64,000 bases of DNA from JAHFUA01 sp963733935 (GTDB lineage Bacteria; Acidobacteriota; Terriglobia; Terriglobales; Acidobacteriaceae). The translations under genes were made by a program, and so were the position numbers. The DNA lies in contig CAVTEQ010000004.1 in assembly GCA_963733935.1 (NCBI GenBank), forward strand, positions 1 through 64,000, read 5' to 3'. This document shows positions 55,919-64,000 of this stretch, in pieces. Each line of letters begins with the position of its first letter. Position 1 is the stretch's first letter. The notes under the pieces were generated by a model. That model saw only the letters and a list, made by a program, of their open reading frames with translations, did no database searches and was not told where the DNA came from.

Positions 55919-57654
55919 ACAAAGTCCTCTGCGCCCTCTGCGTCCTCTGCGGTTTCAGTTCGGCGCGTGCGCTTGATCGACAGGCATTCACCTTCACCGA
56001 CTACGATCTCAAGGTCAAAGTCACTCCCGCGACGCAAGCCTTCGAAGCCCAGGGCAAACTTACGCTGCGTAATAACACGGAGCAGCCACAGCGCAAAGCG
56101 GTGCTGCAGATCTCCAGCACGCTCGAGTGGAATGCGATCACCGTCGCGGGCAAGCGCGTTCAATATCTGGCCGAGAGATACACCTCTGACATCGATCACA
56201 GCGGCGCATTGAGCGAGGCCGTTGTCTCCCTGCCGCATTCGGTTCAGCCGCAAGAAGCGACAGAGATCGAGATCGCCTACAGCGGAAAGATCCCGCGGAA
56301 CACCACGCGTTTGACCAATCTCGGCGTCCCGGCCGTGCGGGCCGCGCACAGCGACTGGGACCAGATTGATGACTCTTTCACTGGCGTCCGCGGCATCGGC
56401 TTCGTTGCCTGGTACCCGATCGCCACCGAGGCTGCCAGCCTTAGCGACGGCAATACCGTCTTCGAGACTGGGGAAGCGTGGAAGAGGAGGGAAGCGCAAG
56501 CGAGTTTCTCAGCCAGCATCTGCGCGGGCGGTTATCCGACGAAGCCCAATGTCGCGGTGATTGCCAATGTCGCATGGGGCAGTCGCGACTTCGGCCAGGT
56601 CGCGTCCGGCCCACCGTACGAAGTGTGTAACACCTTCGCCTGGAGCCCACTCGGACTGGCGGTACCAACTTTTGCGGTCAGCGACTACCAACGGTTAAAC
56701 CAACCGCCCATGGCGATCCAATACGTCACCGGAGACGAGTCCTATGCCCGCACCTGGGCCACCGCCGGCGAAAAGATTGCACCCTTCATCACACAATGGT
56801 TCGGCCCGCGCCAACGGCCGGTGCAGATCGTCGAACTGCCTGACCAGAACATGTATCCGTTCGAAGGTGGAAGCGTCTTCTTCACGCCGCTCGCCGGCGC
56901 AGAGGAGAAGGACATCAAGGTGGTGCTGGCTCACCAACTGGCCCATGCGTCTTTTCAGTCGCCGCGCTTGTGGATGGACGAGGGCGTGGCCCATTTCGCC
57001 CAGGCGCTCGAACTCGAGCAGCAGGAGGGACGCAAAGCGGCGCTGGACTATATGGACGCGCGGCTCCCGCCATTGCAGGAGGCGGAGAAGGAATTTCTGC
57101 CGACTCCCGGCAAAACCGCCAAGCGTCCACCGAGAGGTCAGCCGCTGGTCAGTGCCAGCGACGAAGTGTTCTTCCGCACCAAGGCGATGTTCGTGTGGTG
57201 GATGCTGCGCGACATGGTGGGGGATGACGCCTTGGAGCGCGCCCTCCGCGCCTACCGGCCGGATCAGGACAAGGAGCCTTCTTACTTTCAGCGCCTGCTG
57301 GCGGCGCAGTTCCATCGCGACCTGGAGTGGTTCTTCGACGACTGGGTCTATCGCGATCGCGGCCTGCCGCAGTTCCGGATTACCGCCGTCTACCCGCGTC
57401 GGCTGATTCCGGAGGACTGGTCGGTGACGGTGAGCGTTGAGAACTCCGGGAGCGCCGGAGCGGAGGTCCCGGTTGCAGTGCGCGCCGCGCAGGGCGAAGA
57501 GCGGAAACGGCTGGAAATCCGCGCGCACGAAAAAGGCGCAGTCCGCATCCCGATCCCCGCGACCCCGCGGCAGGCGGTGGTGAATGATGGCAGCGTGCCG
57601 GAGTTTGACAGCAGCAATAACACGATGGAGATCAAGACAGAGATGCCTCGATGA
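55915..57654 (+). CDS. M1-like metallopeptidase-fold protein with HQxxH instead of HExxH
   Basis: A 579-residue exported protein (signal peptide ending ARAL). An N-terminal beta domain like that of M1 aminopeptidases (FTDYDLKVKVTPATQAFEAQG) is followed by a metallopeptidase-like region. The zinc motif region reads LAHQLAHAS (H340, Q341, H344) and is followed by WMDEGVAHFAQAL. In active gluzincins the second residue is the catalytic Glu, so Gln here predicts a weak or inactive enzyme, unless one base is misread (CAA for GAA). The C-terminus holds a FN3/CARDB-like beta domain (SVTVSVENSGSAGAEVPV). It is coupled to rlmB by a 4-nt overlap. Confidence 0.83.
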   Translation: MNKVLCALCVLCGFSSARALDRQAFTFTDYDLKVKVTPATQAFEAQGKLTLRNNTEQPQRKAVLQISSTLEWNAITVAGKRVQYLAERYTSDIDHSGALSEAVVSLPHSVQPQEATEIEIAYSGKIPRNTTRLTNLGVPAVRAAHSDWDQIDDSFTGVRGIGFVAWYPIATEAASLSDGNTVFETGEAWKRREAQASFSASICAGGYPTKPNVAVIANVAWGSRDFGQVASGPPYEVCNTFAWSPLGLAVPTFAVSDYQRLNQPPMAIQYVTGDESYARTWATAGEKIAPFITQWFGPRQRPVQIVELPDQNMYPFEGGSVFFTPLAGAEEKDIKVVLAHQLAHASFQSPRLWMDEGVAHFAQALELEQQEGRKAALDYMDARLPPLQEAEKEFLPTPGKTAKRPPRGQPLVSASDEVFFRTKAMFVWWMLRDMVGDDALERALRAYRPDQDKEPSYFQRLLAAQFHRDLEWFFDDWVYRDRGLPQFRITAVYPRRLIPEDWSVTVSVENSGSAGAEVPVAVRAAQGEERKRLEIRAHEKGAVRIPIPATPRQAVVNDGSVPEFDSSNNTMEIKTEMPR

Positions 57655-57694
57655 TGTGCAACCGTGTCGCTGTGTGCTTGAACACAGGTGAAGG

Positions 57695-57715
57695 GGCACG
57701 CCTTTTAGGCGTGCC
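57695..57715. repeat. REP-like palindrome GGCACGCC-N5-GGCGTGCC
   Basis: Perfect 8-bp arms with a TTTTA loop, in the gap between the metallopeptidase-like and MBL-fold genes. Same family as 51044-51064. Confidence 0.6.
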
Positions 57716-57797
57716 GAAAACAACCGGAATAAGATTGGGCTTCAGCCCCTGCGCGCGCTTCAGGGCCTGAAGGCCGGATCAATTTTCAGCAGCTAAC

Positions 57798-57818
57798 GGC
57801 ACGGCTGAAAGCCGTGCC
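57798..57818. repeat. REP-like palindrome GGCACGGC-TGAAA-GCCGTGCC
   Basis: Perfect 8-bp arms with a TGAAA loop, a variant of the same repeat. It lies 28 nt before the MBL-fold gene start. Confidence 0.6.
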
Positions 57819-57845
57819 CCTTCACATGTCTTATGGAGGGATCGC

Positions 57846-59276
57846 GTGTACATTCAATTCCTGGGCGCGGCCGGCACGGTCACCGGCTCCAAGCACCTCA
57901 TCAACACTGCGAGCAATCCCGGCGCCAAGGACGGCTTTCAGGTCCTCATCGACTGCGGACTGTTTCAGGGTCCCAAGGAGTGGCGGGAACGCAACTGGCA
58001 GGACATGCCCGTACCTGCCCGGGAGATTGACGCCGTCATCCTGACCCACGCTCATCTTGACCACTGCGGCTGGATTCCGCGCCTGGTGCAGGGAGGATTC
58101 ACCGGCCCGATTTACGCCACGCCCGCCACGGTTGATCTGTGCGCCGTCCTGCTGCCTGATTCCGGCCACCTGCAGGAAGAAGATGCCGCGTTCCACAACA
58201 AACATCAGACCTCGAAGCACAAGCCGGCGCTGCCGCTCTACACCATGCAGCAGGCGCAGCACAGCCTGGCGCGGCTCCAGAGCCTGGACTTCGGCGAGAC
58301 CAAACAGCTTTGCCCGGAACTTTCGTTCCGCTTCGTGCACTCGGCGCACATCCTGGGGGCATCGATGGTGGAGATCACTGCCAGAGTCAATGGCGGGACG
58401 CGGCAACTGCTCTTCACCGGCGACATCGGCCGCGTGCGCGACAGCGCCACCGCGCCCGGCAAGGTGGTGTACTCCGGGCCGCAGGAGGGCGAAAGCGCCG
58501 ACCTGCTGGTGATGGAATCAACCTACGGCAACCGCGAGCATCCGCACGACGATCCCCGTCCGCAGCTCGCCAAACTGGTGAGCGATGCAGTCAACCGCGG
58601 CGGAAGCGTGGTGGTGCCCGCTTCGCCGTCGAGCGCACGCAGAAGTTCCTCTTCATGCTGAAGGAGCTGATGGAGTCAGGGCAAATTCCGCGCGTCCCGG
58701 TGCACGCCGACAGCCCGATGGCGATTCAGGCGGTGAATATCTTTCTCAAGCACACGGAAGAATTCAGCGACGACACCAAACGAATGGTCGCTCAGTTCGG
58801 TTCGCCGCTCACCTGGCCCGGGCTTCCACTTCGATAGCGCCGTGGACGACTCCAAGAAGATCAACGACTCGCGCTTTCCGGTGATCATCGTTTCCTCGAG
58901 CGGCATGGCCAATGGCGGACGCATCCTGCACCACCTGATGCAGCGCCTGCCCGATCCGCGCAATCTGGTGTTGTTCATCGGATTCCAGGCGCAGGGCACG
59001 CGCGGCGCCATCATCAAGAGCGGCGCACCGACGGTGAAGATCTTCGGGCAAAATGTTCCGGTGCGGGCGCAGGTGGCGGCGCTGGAACAATTTTCCGACC
59101 ATGCCGATACGCCCGAGCTGCTGGAGTGGCTGCGCACTTTCAAAAAGCAACCGCGAACCACCTACCTGGTGCACGGCGATCCCGACGCCTCGGCGCAATT
59201 GCGCGCTACCATGGACAAAGAACTGAAGTGGAACGTGCAGGTGGCGCAGTGGCTGGAGAAGGTGCCGGTAAGCTAA
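57846..59276 (+). CDS. MBL-fold RNase-like protein (YSH1/CPSF73-type beta-CASP), twice frameshifted
   Basis: About 476 residues joined. The metallo-beta-lactamase part has the start GAAGTVTGSKHL, the zinc motif THAHLDHCG, and HSAHILGASMVEI. The beta-CASP part has the motif PAFAVERTQ (restored across the first shift), HADSPMAIQ, SSSGMANGGRI and a C-terminal LVHGDPDA. The frame changes near 58620 (one base lost) and back near 58820 (one base gained), so the reading restores itself. This double error with intact motifs is best explained as sequencing noise. Such proteins are RNA endo/exonucleases, but the substrate is unknown. Confidence 0.85.
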
Positions 59277-59361
59277 AGGTCGCCGGAATCGCCGAAACCG
59301 CGGAATCGCCGAGATCGACGAAGAGTGGTTCTCCGTGCCTCTGTGTCTCTGTGGCTACAAG

Positions 59362-60411
59362 CTAGTGCGCGTTGGTGAAGCGCACCAGCGCGTCCAGCTT
59401 TTTCGCCGCGGCGCCGGAATCGAGCGCCTCGGCTGCCAGCGGGATGCCGTCGCCGATGCTGTCCACCTTCGCCGCCGCCACCAGCGTGGCCGCCGCGTTC
59501 AGCAACACCACATCGCGCCGCGCTGATTTCTTTCCCCGCAAAATGTCGCGGATCATTCCGGCGTTCGTAGCGGCATCGCCGCCGGAGATCGCCTCCAGGG
59601 GCGCGCGCTCGATCCCGAACTCCTCGGGCACGACTTCATAGGTCCGAACCTGTCCGTCGCGGACCTCGGCCACGCGTGTCGGCCCGGTGATAGTGATCTC
59701 GTCCAGACCATCCGCGCCGTGGACCACCAATGCCCGTCGCAGTCCCAGCAGGGCCAGCGCCTCGGCGAGTTTCTCGACGAGATCTTCCGAGTAAACGCCG
59801 ACCACCTGCGCCGAAGTGCGCGCCGGGTTTGTAAGCGGACCCAGCAGGTTGAAGACGGTGCGCAGGCGGAGTTCGCGGCGGGCCGGCTGCACGTACTTGG
59901 CAGCCGAGTGCATCGCCGGAGCAAACAGGAACGCGATGCCGACTTCATCCAGGCACGCCGCCACGCGCGCCGGCGGCAGATCAATGTTCACACCCAGCGC
60001 TTCCATCACATCCGCCGAACCGCACTTGGAGCTGACGCCGCGATTGCCGTGCTTGGCGACCCGCACTCCCGCGCCGGCGACGGTGAGCGCGGTAGCGGTG
60101 GAGATGTTAAAGGTCCCGCTGGCATCGCCGCCGGTGCCGCAGGTATCCACCAGCGCCTCGCGCCCGGTGCCGCTGACGTCCACCAGGCTGTCACGCGTAA
60201 TCGGCAAGGGCACTGCCGCCGCGCGGATGGCCTCGGCGAACCCGACAATTTCCTCGACCGTCTCGCCCTTCATGTGCAGCCCGACCAGCAGCGCCGCGAT
60301 CTGCGCGTCGGTGGCTTCCCCGCGCAGAACCTCTCCCATAACGGCACGCGCCTCGTCGCGCGAGAGCGATTCGCGGTGGTTGGCGATTTTGTGGAGCGCG
60401 TCGAGAATCAT
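59362..60411 (-). CDS. trpD: Anthranilate phosphoribosyltransferase
   Basis: A 349-residue protein of normal length for TrpD. The hallmark CGTGGD at 91-96 and the phosphate-binding KHGNRGVSSKCGSADV block are present, with GPLTNPA and a C-terminal ALVRFTNAH. It transfers phosphoribosyl from PRPP to anthranilate, the second step of tryptophan synthesis. No other trp gene is in the window. A short extra stretch before CGTGGD (VDVSGTGREALVD) looks like a small duplication. Confidence 0.95.
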   Translation of the reverse strand: MILDALHKIANHRESLSRDEARAVMGEVLRGEATDAQIAALLVGLHMKGETVEEIVGFAEAIRAAAVPLPITRDSLVDVSGTGREALVDTCGTGGDASGTFNISTATALTVAGAGVRVAKHGNRGVSSKCGSADVMEALGVNIDLPPARVAACLDEVGIAFLFAPAMHSAAKYVQPARRELRLRTVFNLLGPLTNPARTSAQVVGVYSEDLVEKLAEALALLGLRRALVVHGADGLDEITITGPTRVAEVRDGQVRTYEVVPEEFGIERAPLEAISGGDAATNAGMIRDILRGKKSARRDVVLLNAAATLVAAAKVDSIGDGIPLAAEALDSGAAAKKLDALVRFTNAH

Positions 60412-60614
60412 GGGAGCGGCCTATTGTGACACAGTGGGAATCGGGATCGCGGAATCGCGCGTCATCGCCGAAATCGCCGAAATCAGATTCCGGCGTTCCC
60501 GGCGATCTCGTGCGATTCCGGCGATGTTCCCCTGGCCTTCTGTTGTAGAATCACTCGTTTGCTGTCGTGAGAGAGTGACTCACCGAGAAGACATGCAGTC
60601 CTGATACCACGATC

Positions 60615-61788
60615 ATGAAAATCCACGAATACCAAGCCAAGGCAATCCTAAATAAGTATGGAGTGGCCGTACCCCGCGGCGAGATGGTGACAAACCCGCG
60701 AAGCGGCCCAGACCGCTGCCAAAAGCCTGCTCGACGCCGGCGCCAAGGCCGTGGTGGTGAAGGCGCAGATCCATGCCGGCGGGCGCGGCAAGGGCGGCGG
60801 GGTGAAGATCGCCAATTCGGCGGAAGAAGCCGGCGAGATCGCCGCCCGCATGCTGGGCATGAAGCTGGTGACGCACCAGACCGGCCCCGAGGGCAGGGAA
60901 GTGCATCGCCTGCTGGTCGAGGAGACGCTGCCCATCGATCGCGAGCTCTACCTGGGGATCGTCATCGACCGCACCGAAGCGCGGCCGGTCTTCATGGCGT
61001 CGGCCAGCGGCGGCATGGAGATCGAGCAGGTCGCGGCGCAGAATCCCGACGCCATCATGAAGGAGTACATCGTCCCCGGCATGGGACTGGAGCCCTTCCA
61101 GGCGCGCAAGCTGGCCTTCGGACTGGGCCTCGCGCCCGCGCAGATCACCGAGGCAGTGCACTTCATGACCGCACTCTACCTGGCATTCGAGGTGACGGAC
61201 TCGTCTCTGGCGGAGATCAATCCCTTCATCACCACGAAGGACGGCCGTCTGTTCGCGCTCGACGCCAAAATCAACTTCGACGACAACGCGCTCTTCCGCC
61301 ACCCCGATCTGAAGGAGCTGCGCGACATCAGCGAAGAAGACCCCTTGGAGGTCGAAGCCTCGAAGTACGGTCTGAACTACATCAAGCTGGACGGCAACGT
61401 GGGCTGCATGGTCAACGGCGCGGGCCTCGCGATGTCCACCATGGACATCATCAAGTACGCGGGCGGCTCGCCCGCCAACTTCCTCGACGTGGGCGGCGGC
61501 GCCAACGCCGAGCAGGTCACGCATGCCTTTGAGATCCTGCTCAGCGACAAGAACGTGCGCGCGGTGCTGATCAACATCTTTGGCGGCATCCTGCGCGTGG
61601 ACACCCTGGCCCAGGGCGTGGTCGATGCCGCCAAACAGACCAAGATCAGCTTCCCGATCGTGCTGCGGCTTGAAGGCACCAATGTCGAGCAGGGGCGCGA
61701 GATTTTGAAGAAGTCAGGACTGAATTGTATTGTTGCCGAGACCATGAAAGATGCGGCCGAAAAGGTAGTCGCGGCGGCGGGACGATAA
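60615..61788 (+). CDS. sucC: Succinyl-CoA synthetase beta subunit (ADP-forming), one frameshift
   Basis: About 390 residues joined. The start MKIHEYQAKAILNKYG and the rest (KAQIHAGGRGKGGGVK, LAEINPFI, INIFGGILRVDTLAQGV) match SucC. The frame changes at the CCC run 60695-60697; removing one C gives VTNREAAQTAAK, the expected continuation. SucC provides the ATP-grasp nucleotide-binding subunit that makes succinyl-CoA in the TCA cycle. sucD follows 16 nt downstream. Confidence 0.94.
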
Positions 61789-61804
61789 ACGATTTTGAGG
61801 TCTT

Positions 61805-62690
<886 letters not shown>

Positions 62691-62701
62691 TTGCCAGTTG
62701 C

Positions 62702-62748
62702 CAGTTGTCAGTTGTCAGAGAACTCGGCAGCCTGACAACTGACAACTG
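62702..62748. repeat. 17-bp inverted repeat between sucD and ndk
   Basis: Perfect 17-bp arms (62702-62718 and 62732-62748) with a 13-nt loop, flanked by further partial copies of the CAGTTGCCAGTT unit. It forms a strong hairpin in transcripts between sucD and ndk, without a T-tract. Confidence 0.7.
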
Positions 62749-62773
62749 AAAACTGGCAACTGAGAACTTTTTC

Positions 62774-63202
62774 ATGAAGACACTCGAACGCACTTTTTCC
62801 ATCATCAAACCTGACGCCATTAAGAAACCGGGGGCCACCGGTGACATCATCTCCATGCTGGAGCAGAAGGGCTTCCGCATCATCGGCGCCAAGATGCTGG
62901 AGATCAACAAGGCGCAGGCCGAAGGCTTCTATGCCGTGCACGCCGGCAAACCGTTCTTCGATTCGCTGACCAACTTCATGTCCAGCGGACCCATCATGGT
63001 GCTGGCGCTGGAGAAGGAGAATGCCATCGCCGACCTGCGCGAGCTGATGGGCGCCACCAATCCGGCTAACGCCAAGGAAGGCACCATCCGCAAGAAGTGG
63101 GCGGACAACATCGAGAAGAACGCCATCCACGGCTCGGACGCGGAAGACACGGCCCGCTTCGAGCTGAGCTATTTTTTTGCGGGATACGAGTTAGCGCGAT
63201 AA
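62774..63202 (+). CDS. ndk: Nucleoside diphosphate kinase
   Basis: A 142-residue protein of normal length: TFSIIKPDAIKK at the start, GSDAEDTARFE near the end. The phosphorylated His is His119 in NAIHGSD. It balances NTP and dNTP pools by a ping-pong mechanism. It follows sucCD after the long inverted repeat and may be in the same operon. Confidence 0.95.
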   Translation: MKTLERTFSIIKPDAIKKPGATGDIISMLEQKGFRIIGAKMLEINKAQAEGFYAVHAGKPFFDSLTNFMSSGPIMVLALEKENAIADLRELMGATNPANAKEGTIRKKWADNIEKNAIHGSDAEDTARFELSYFFAGYELAR

Positions 63203-63227
63203 GCCAATAGCCGAAAGCGAGTTTGTC

Positions 63228-63416
63228 ATGCCTCACGTACAGATCACCATGCTCAAGGGCCGCACGCTGGAACAGAAGCGGAAGCTGGCCGCGCGCGTCA
63301 CCGATGCTCTGGAGCAAGAGTGCGGCGCCAGGCGCGAGGCCATCTCCATCGCCATCGTTGATGTCACCAAGGAAGACTTCGCTACCGGCGGGACGCTGGT
63401 TGCGGATAAGAAATAA
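63228..63416 (+). CDS. Tautomerase (4-oxalocrotonate tautomerase family)
   Basis: A 62-residue protein with Pro as the residue after Met (the catalytic base after Met removal) and the family pattern MPHVQITMLKGRTLEQKRKLA followed by ISIAIVDVTKEDFA. Length matches 4-OT subunits that assemble as hexamers. The substrate is not clear. It starts 25 nt after ndk. Confidence 0.88.
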   Translation: MPHVQITMLKGRTLEQKRKLAARVTDALEQECGARREAISIAIVDVTKEDFATGGTLVADKK

Positions 63417-63422
63417 CCGCCG

Positions 63423-63707
63423 CTACACCGGCTCGAACAAGGCAGCTTGCCGCGTCTCCGCCAGCGTCACCAGACCATTGGTAACGTATTCCGCGAAATA
63501 GGGTGCGGCGCGGTGCGCGTCGAGCGCGGCCTGATCGTCATACTGCTCGTAGAAGCAGAACCGCAGCGGATCTTCCAGAGACTGGTGCCCCACGTAAAAA
63601 CGGCAGCCCGGCTCCCGGCGGGTGTTCTCCTGCATCTTGCGGATGTATTGCTTCGCCAGCTCTTCCGTCCCCGGCTTCATGCGGAAATTCACCACCAGCA
63701 CGATCAT
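63423..63707 (-). CDS. ABM-domain protein (putative quinol monooxygenase, YgiN-like)
   Basis: A 94-residue protein with the antibiotic-biosynthesis-monooxygenase fold: MIVLVVNFRMKPGTEELAKQ, then EPGCRFYVGHQSLEDPLRFCFYEQYDDQAALDAH. Small ABM proteins act as dimers on quinones or other aromatics, or are non-enzymatic. Its ATG lies 4 nt after the purA stop, so both are read as one operon. Confidence 0.85.
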   Translation of the reverse strand: MIVLVVNFRMKPGTEELAKQYIRKMQENTRREPGCRFYVGHQSLEDPLRFCFYEQYDDQAALDAHRAAPYFAEYVTNGLVTLAETRQAALFEPV

Positions 63708-63711
63708 CTCT

Positions 63712-64000
63712 TCACGCCCTCGCTTTCACGCGATTCGTCGCTCGCTCACGCCCCAACTGCGCCGCGAACTCCTCCACGATCACGGTCTGCTCGCGGTCGG
63801 GTCCGGTGGAAACCATGCCGATGCGGGCGCCCATCTCCTTCTCGATGAACTGCAAATAGGCGCGCGCCTCGGCCGGCAGCTTCTCCAGAGTGGTGATGCC
63901 GGACGTGGGCTTGCGCCATCCCGGCAGCTTCTCGTAGATGGGCTCGATGCGCTCGTAGCCGCTGGCGTGCGCGGGAATCTCCGCCGTCTTCTTGCCGCGC
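63712..64000 (-). CDS. purA: Adenylosuccinate synthetase, 3' part only
   Basis: About 95 residues of the C-terminus are inside the window. The reading gives YERIEPIYEKLPGW, SGITTLEKLPAEARAYL and MVSTGPDREQTVIV, the normal C-terminal block of PurA (the STGPDR motif lies in the GTP/IMP-binding region), and stops at 63712-63714. The start lies beyond the right edge. The enzyme links IMP and aspartate to form adenylosuccinate. Confidence 0.9.
   Translation of the reverse strand, partial: RGKKTAEIPAHASGYERIEPIYEKLPGWRKPTSGITTLEKLPAEARAYLQFIEKEMGARIGMVSTGPDREQTVIVEEFAAQLGRERATNRVKARA

Overview
The window looks like a contig of a soil-type Acidobacteriota genome, probably Terriglobia (Koribacter/Sulfotelmatobacter-like). 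This is inferred from gene content, not from a marker gene. The evidence is moderately high G+C, long secreted proteins built from choice-of-anchor D (ASH-like) and PKD domains, DUF4082 and DUF6599 proteins, a MerR-HTH/TPR fusion, a zinc-finger anti-sigma factor fused to a YCF48-like domain, and small palindromic intergenic repeats.

Region 1 (1-25,300) is an accessory locus for large cell-surface or secreted proteins. A control region at 15,268-15,644, holding 17-bp palindromes of the form CTAACC-N5-GGTTAG, separates two divergent gene runs. The leftward run encodes a six-cysteine secreted protein, a SurA-like/DsbA-like fusion, a Sel1-repeat protein, a 2,555-residue PKD/choice-of-anchor D protein and a trypsin-like protease; a triple-DUF4082 protein lies further left on the same strand. 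The rightward run encodes a lipoprotein with an STN-like domain, a second giant paralogue broken by many frameshifts, and a LuxR-type regulator. Three more palindromes precede the second giant gene. I read this as a candidate adhesion or matrix system with its own folding, proteolysis and regulation genes.

Region 2 (25,300-38,000) holds a PilZ protein, a sigma factor overlapping its probable membrane anti-sigma factor, a large membrane/TPR protein, a 1,773-residue secreted protein with 17 tandem prealbumin-like repeats (its N-terminal domain matches the six-cysteine protein of region 1), and a LytS/LytTR two-component pair.

Region 3 (38,000-50,000) holds a Tat-exported molybdenum hydroxylase pair, then a tRNA-Arg(TCT) whose 3' part is repeated exactly (46 bp) 2,083 bp downstream. 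The repeats bound a tiny integrated element with a decayed tyrosine recombinase, a receiver-like protein lacking its phospho-acceptor Asp, and small unknown genes. After it come two small Cys-rich proteins, an acyl-CoA dehydrogenase, a NIPSNAP protein, two short-chain dehydrogenases, a MerR/TPR protein, tRNA-Thr(CGT) and a nucleotidyltransferase pair.

Region 4 (50,000-64,000) is mostly core genome: DUF6599, an AMIN/amidase_3 cell-wall amidase, a lytic transglycosylase, a methyltransferase, rlmB, a metallopeptidase-like protein with HQxxH in place of HExxH, an MBL-fold RNase-like protein, trpD, sucC, sucD, ndk, a tautomerase, an ABM-domain protein and the 3' end of purA.

Caution: at least seven conserved genes, including both sucC and sucD, carry single-base frameshifts, several at short C or G runs. 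These are more likely sequencing or assembly errors than true gene decay, so every 'broken' gene here should be read with that in mind.
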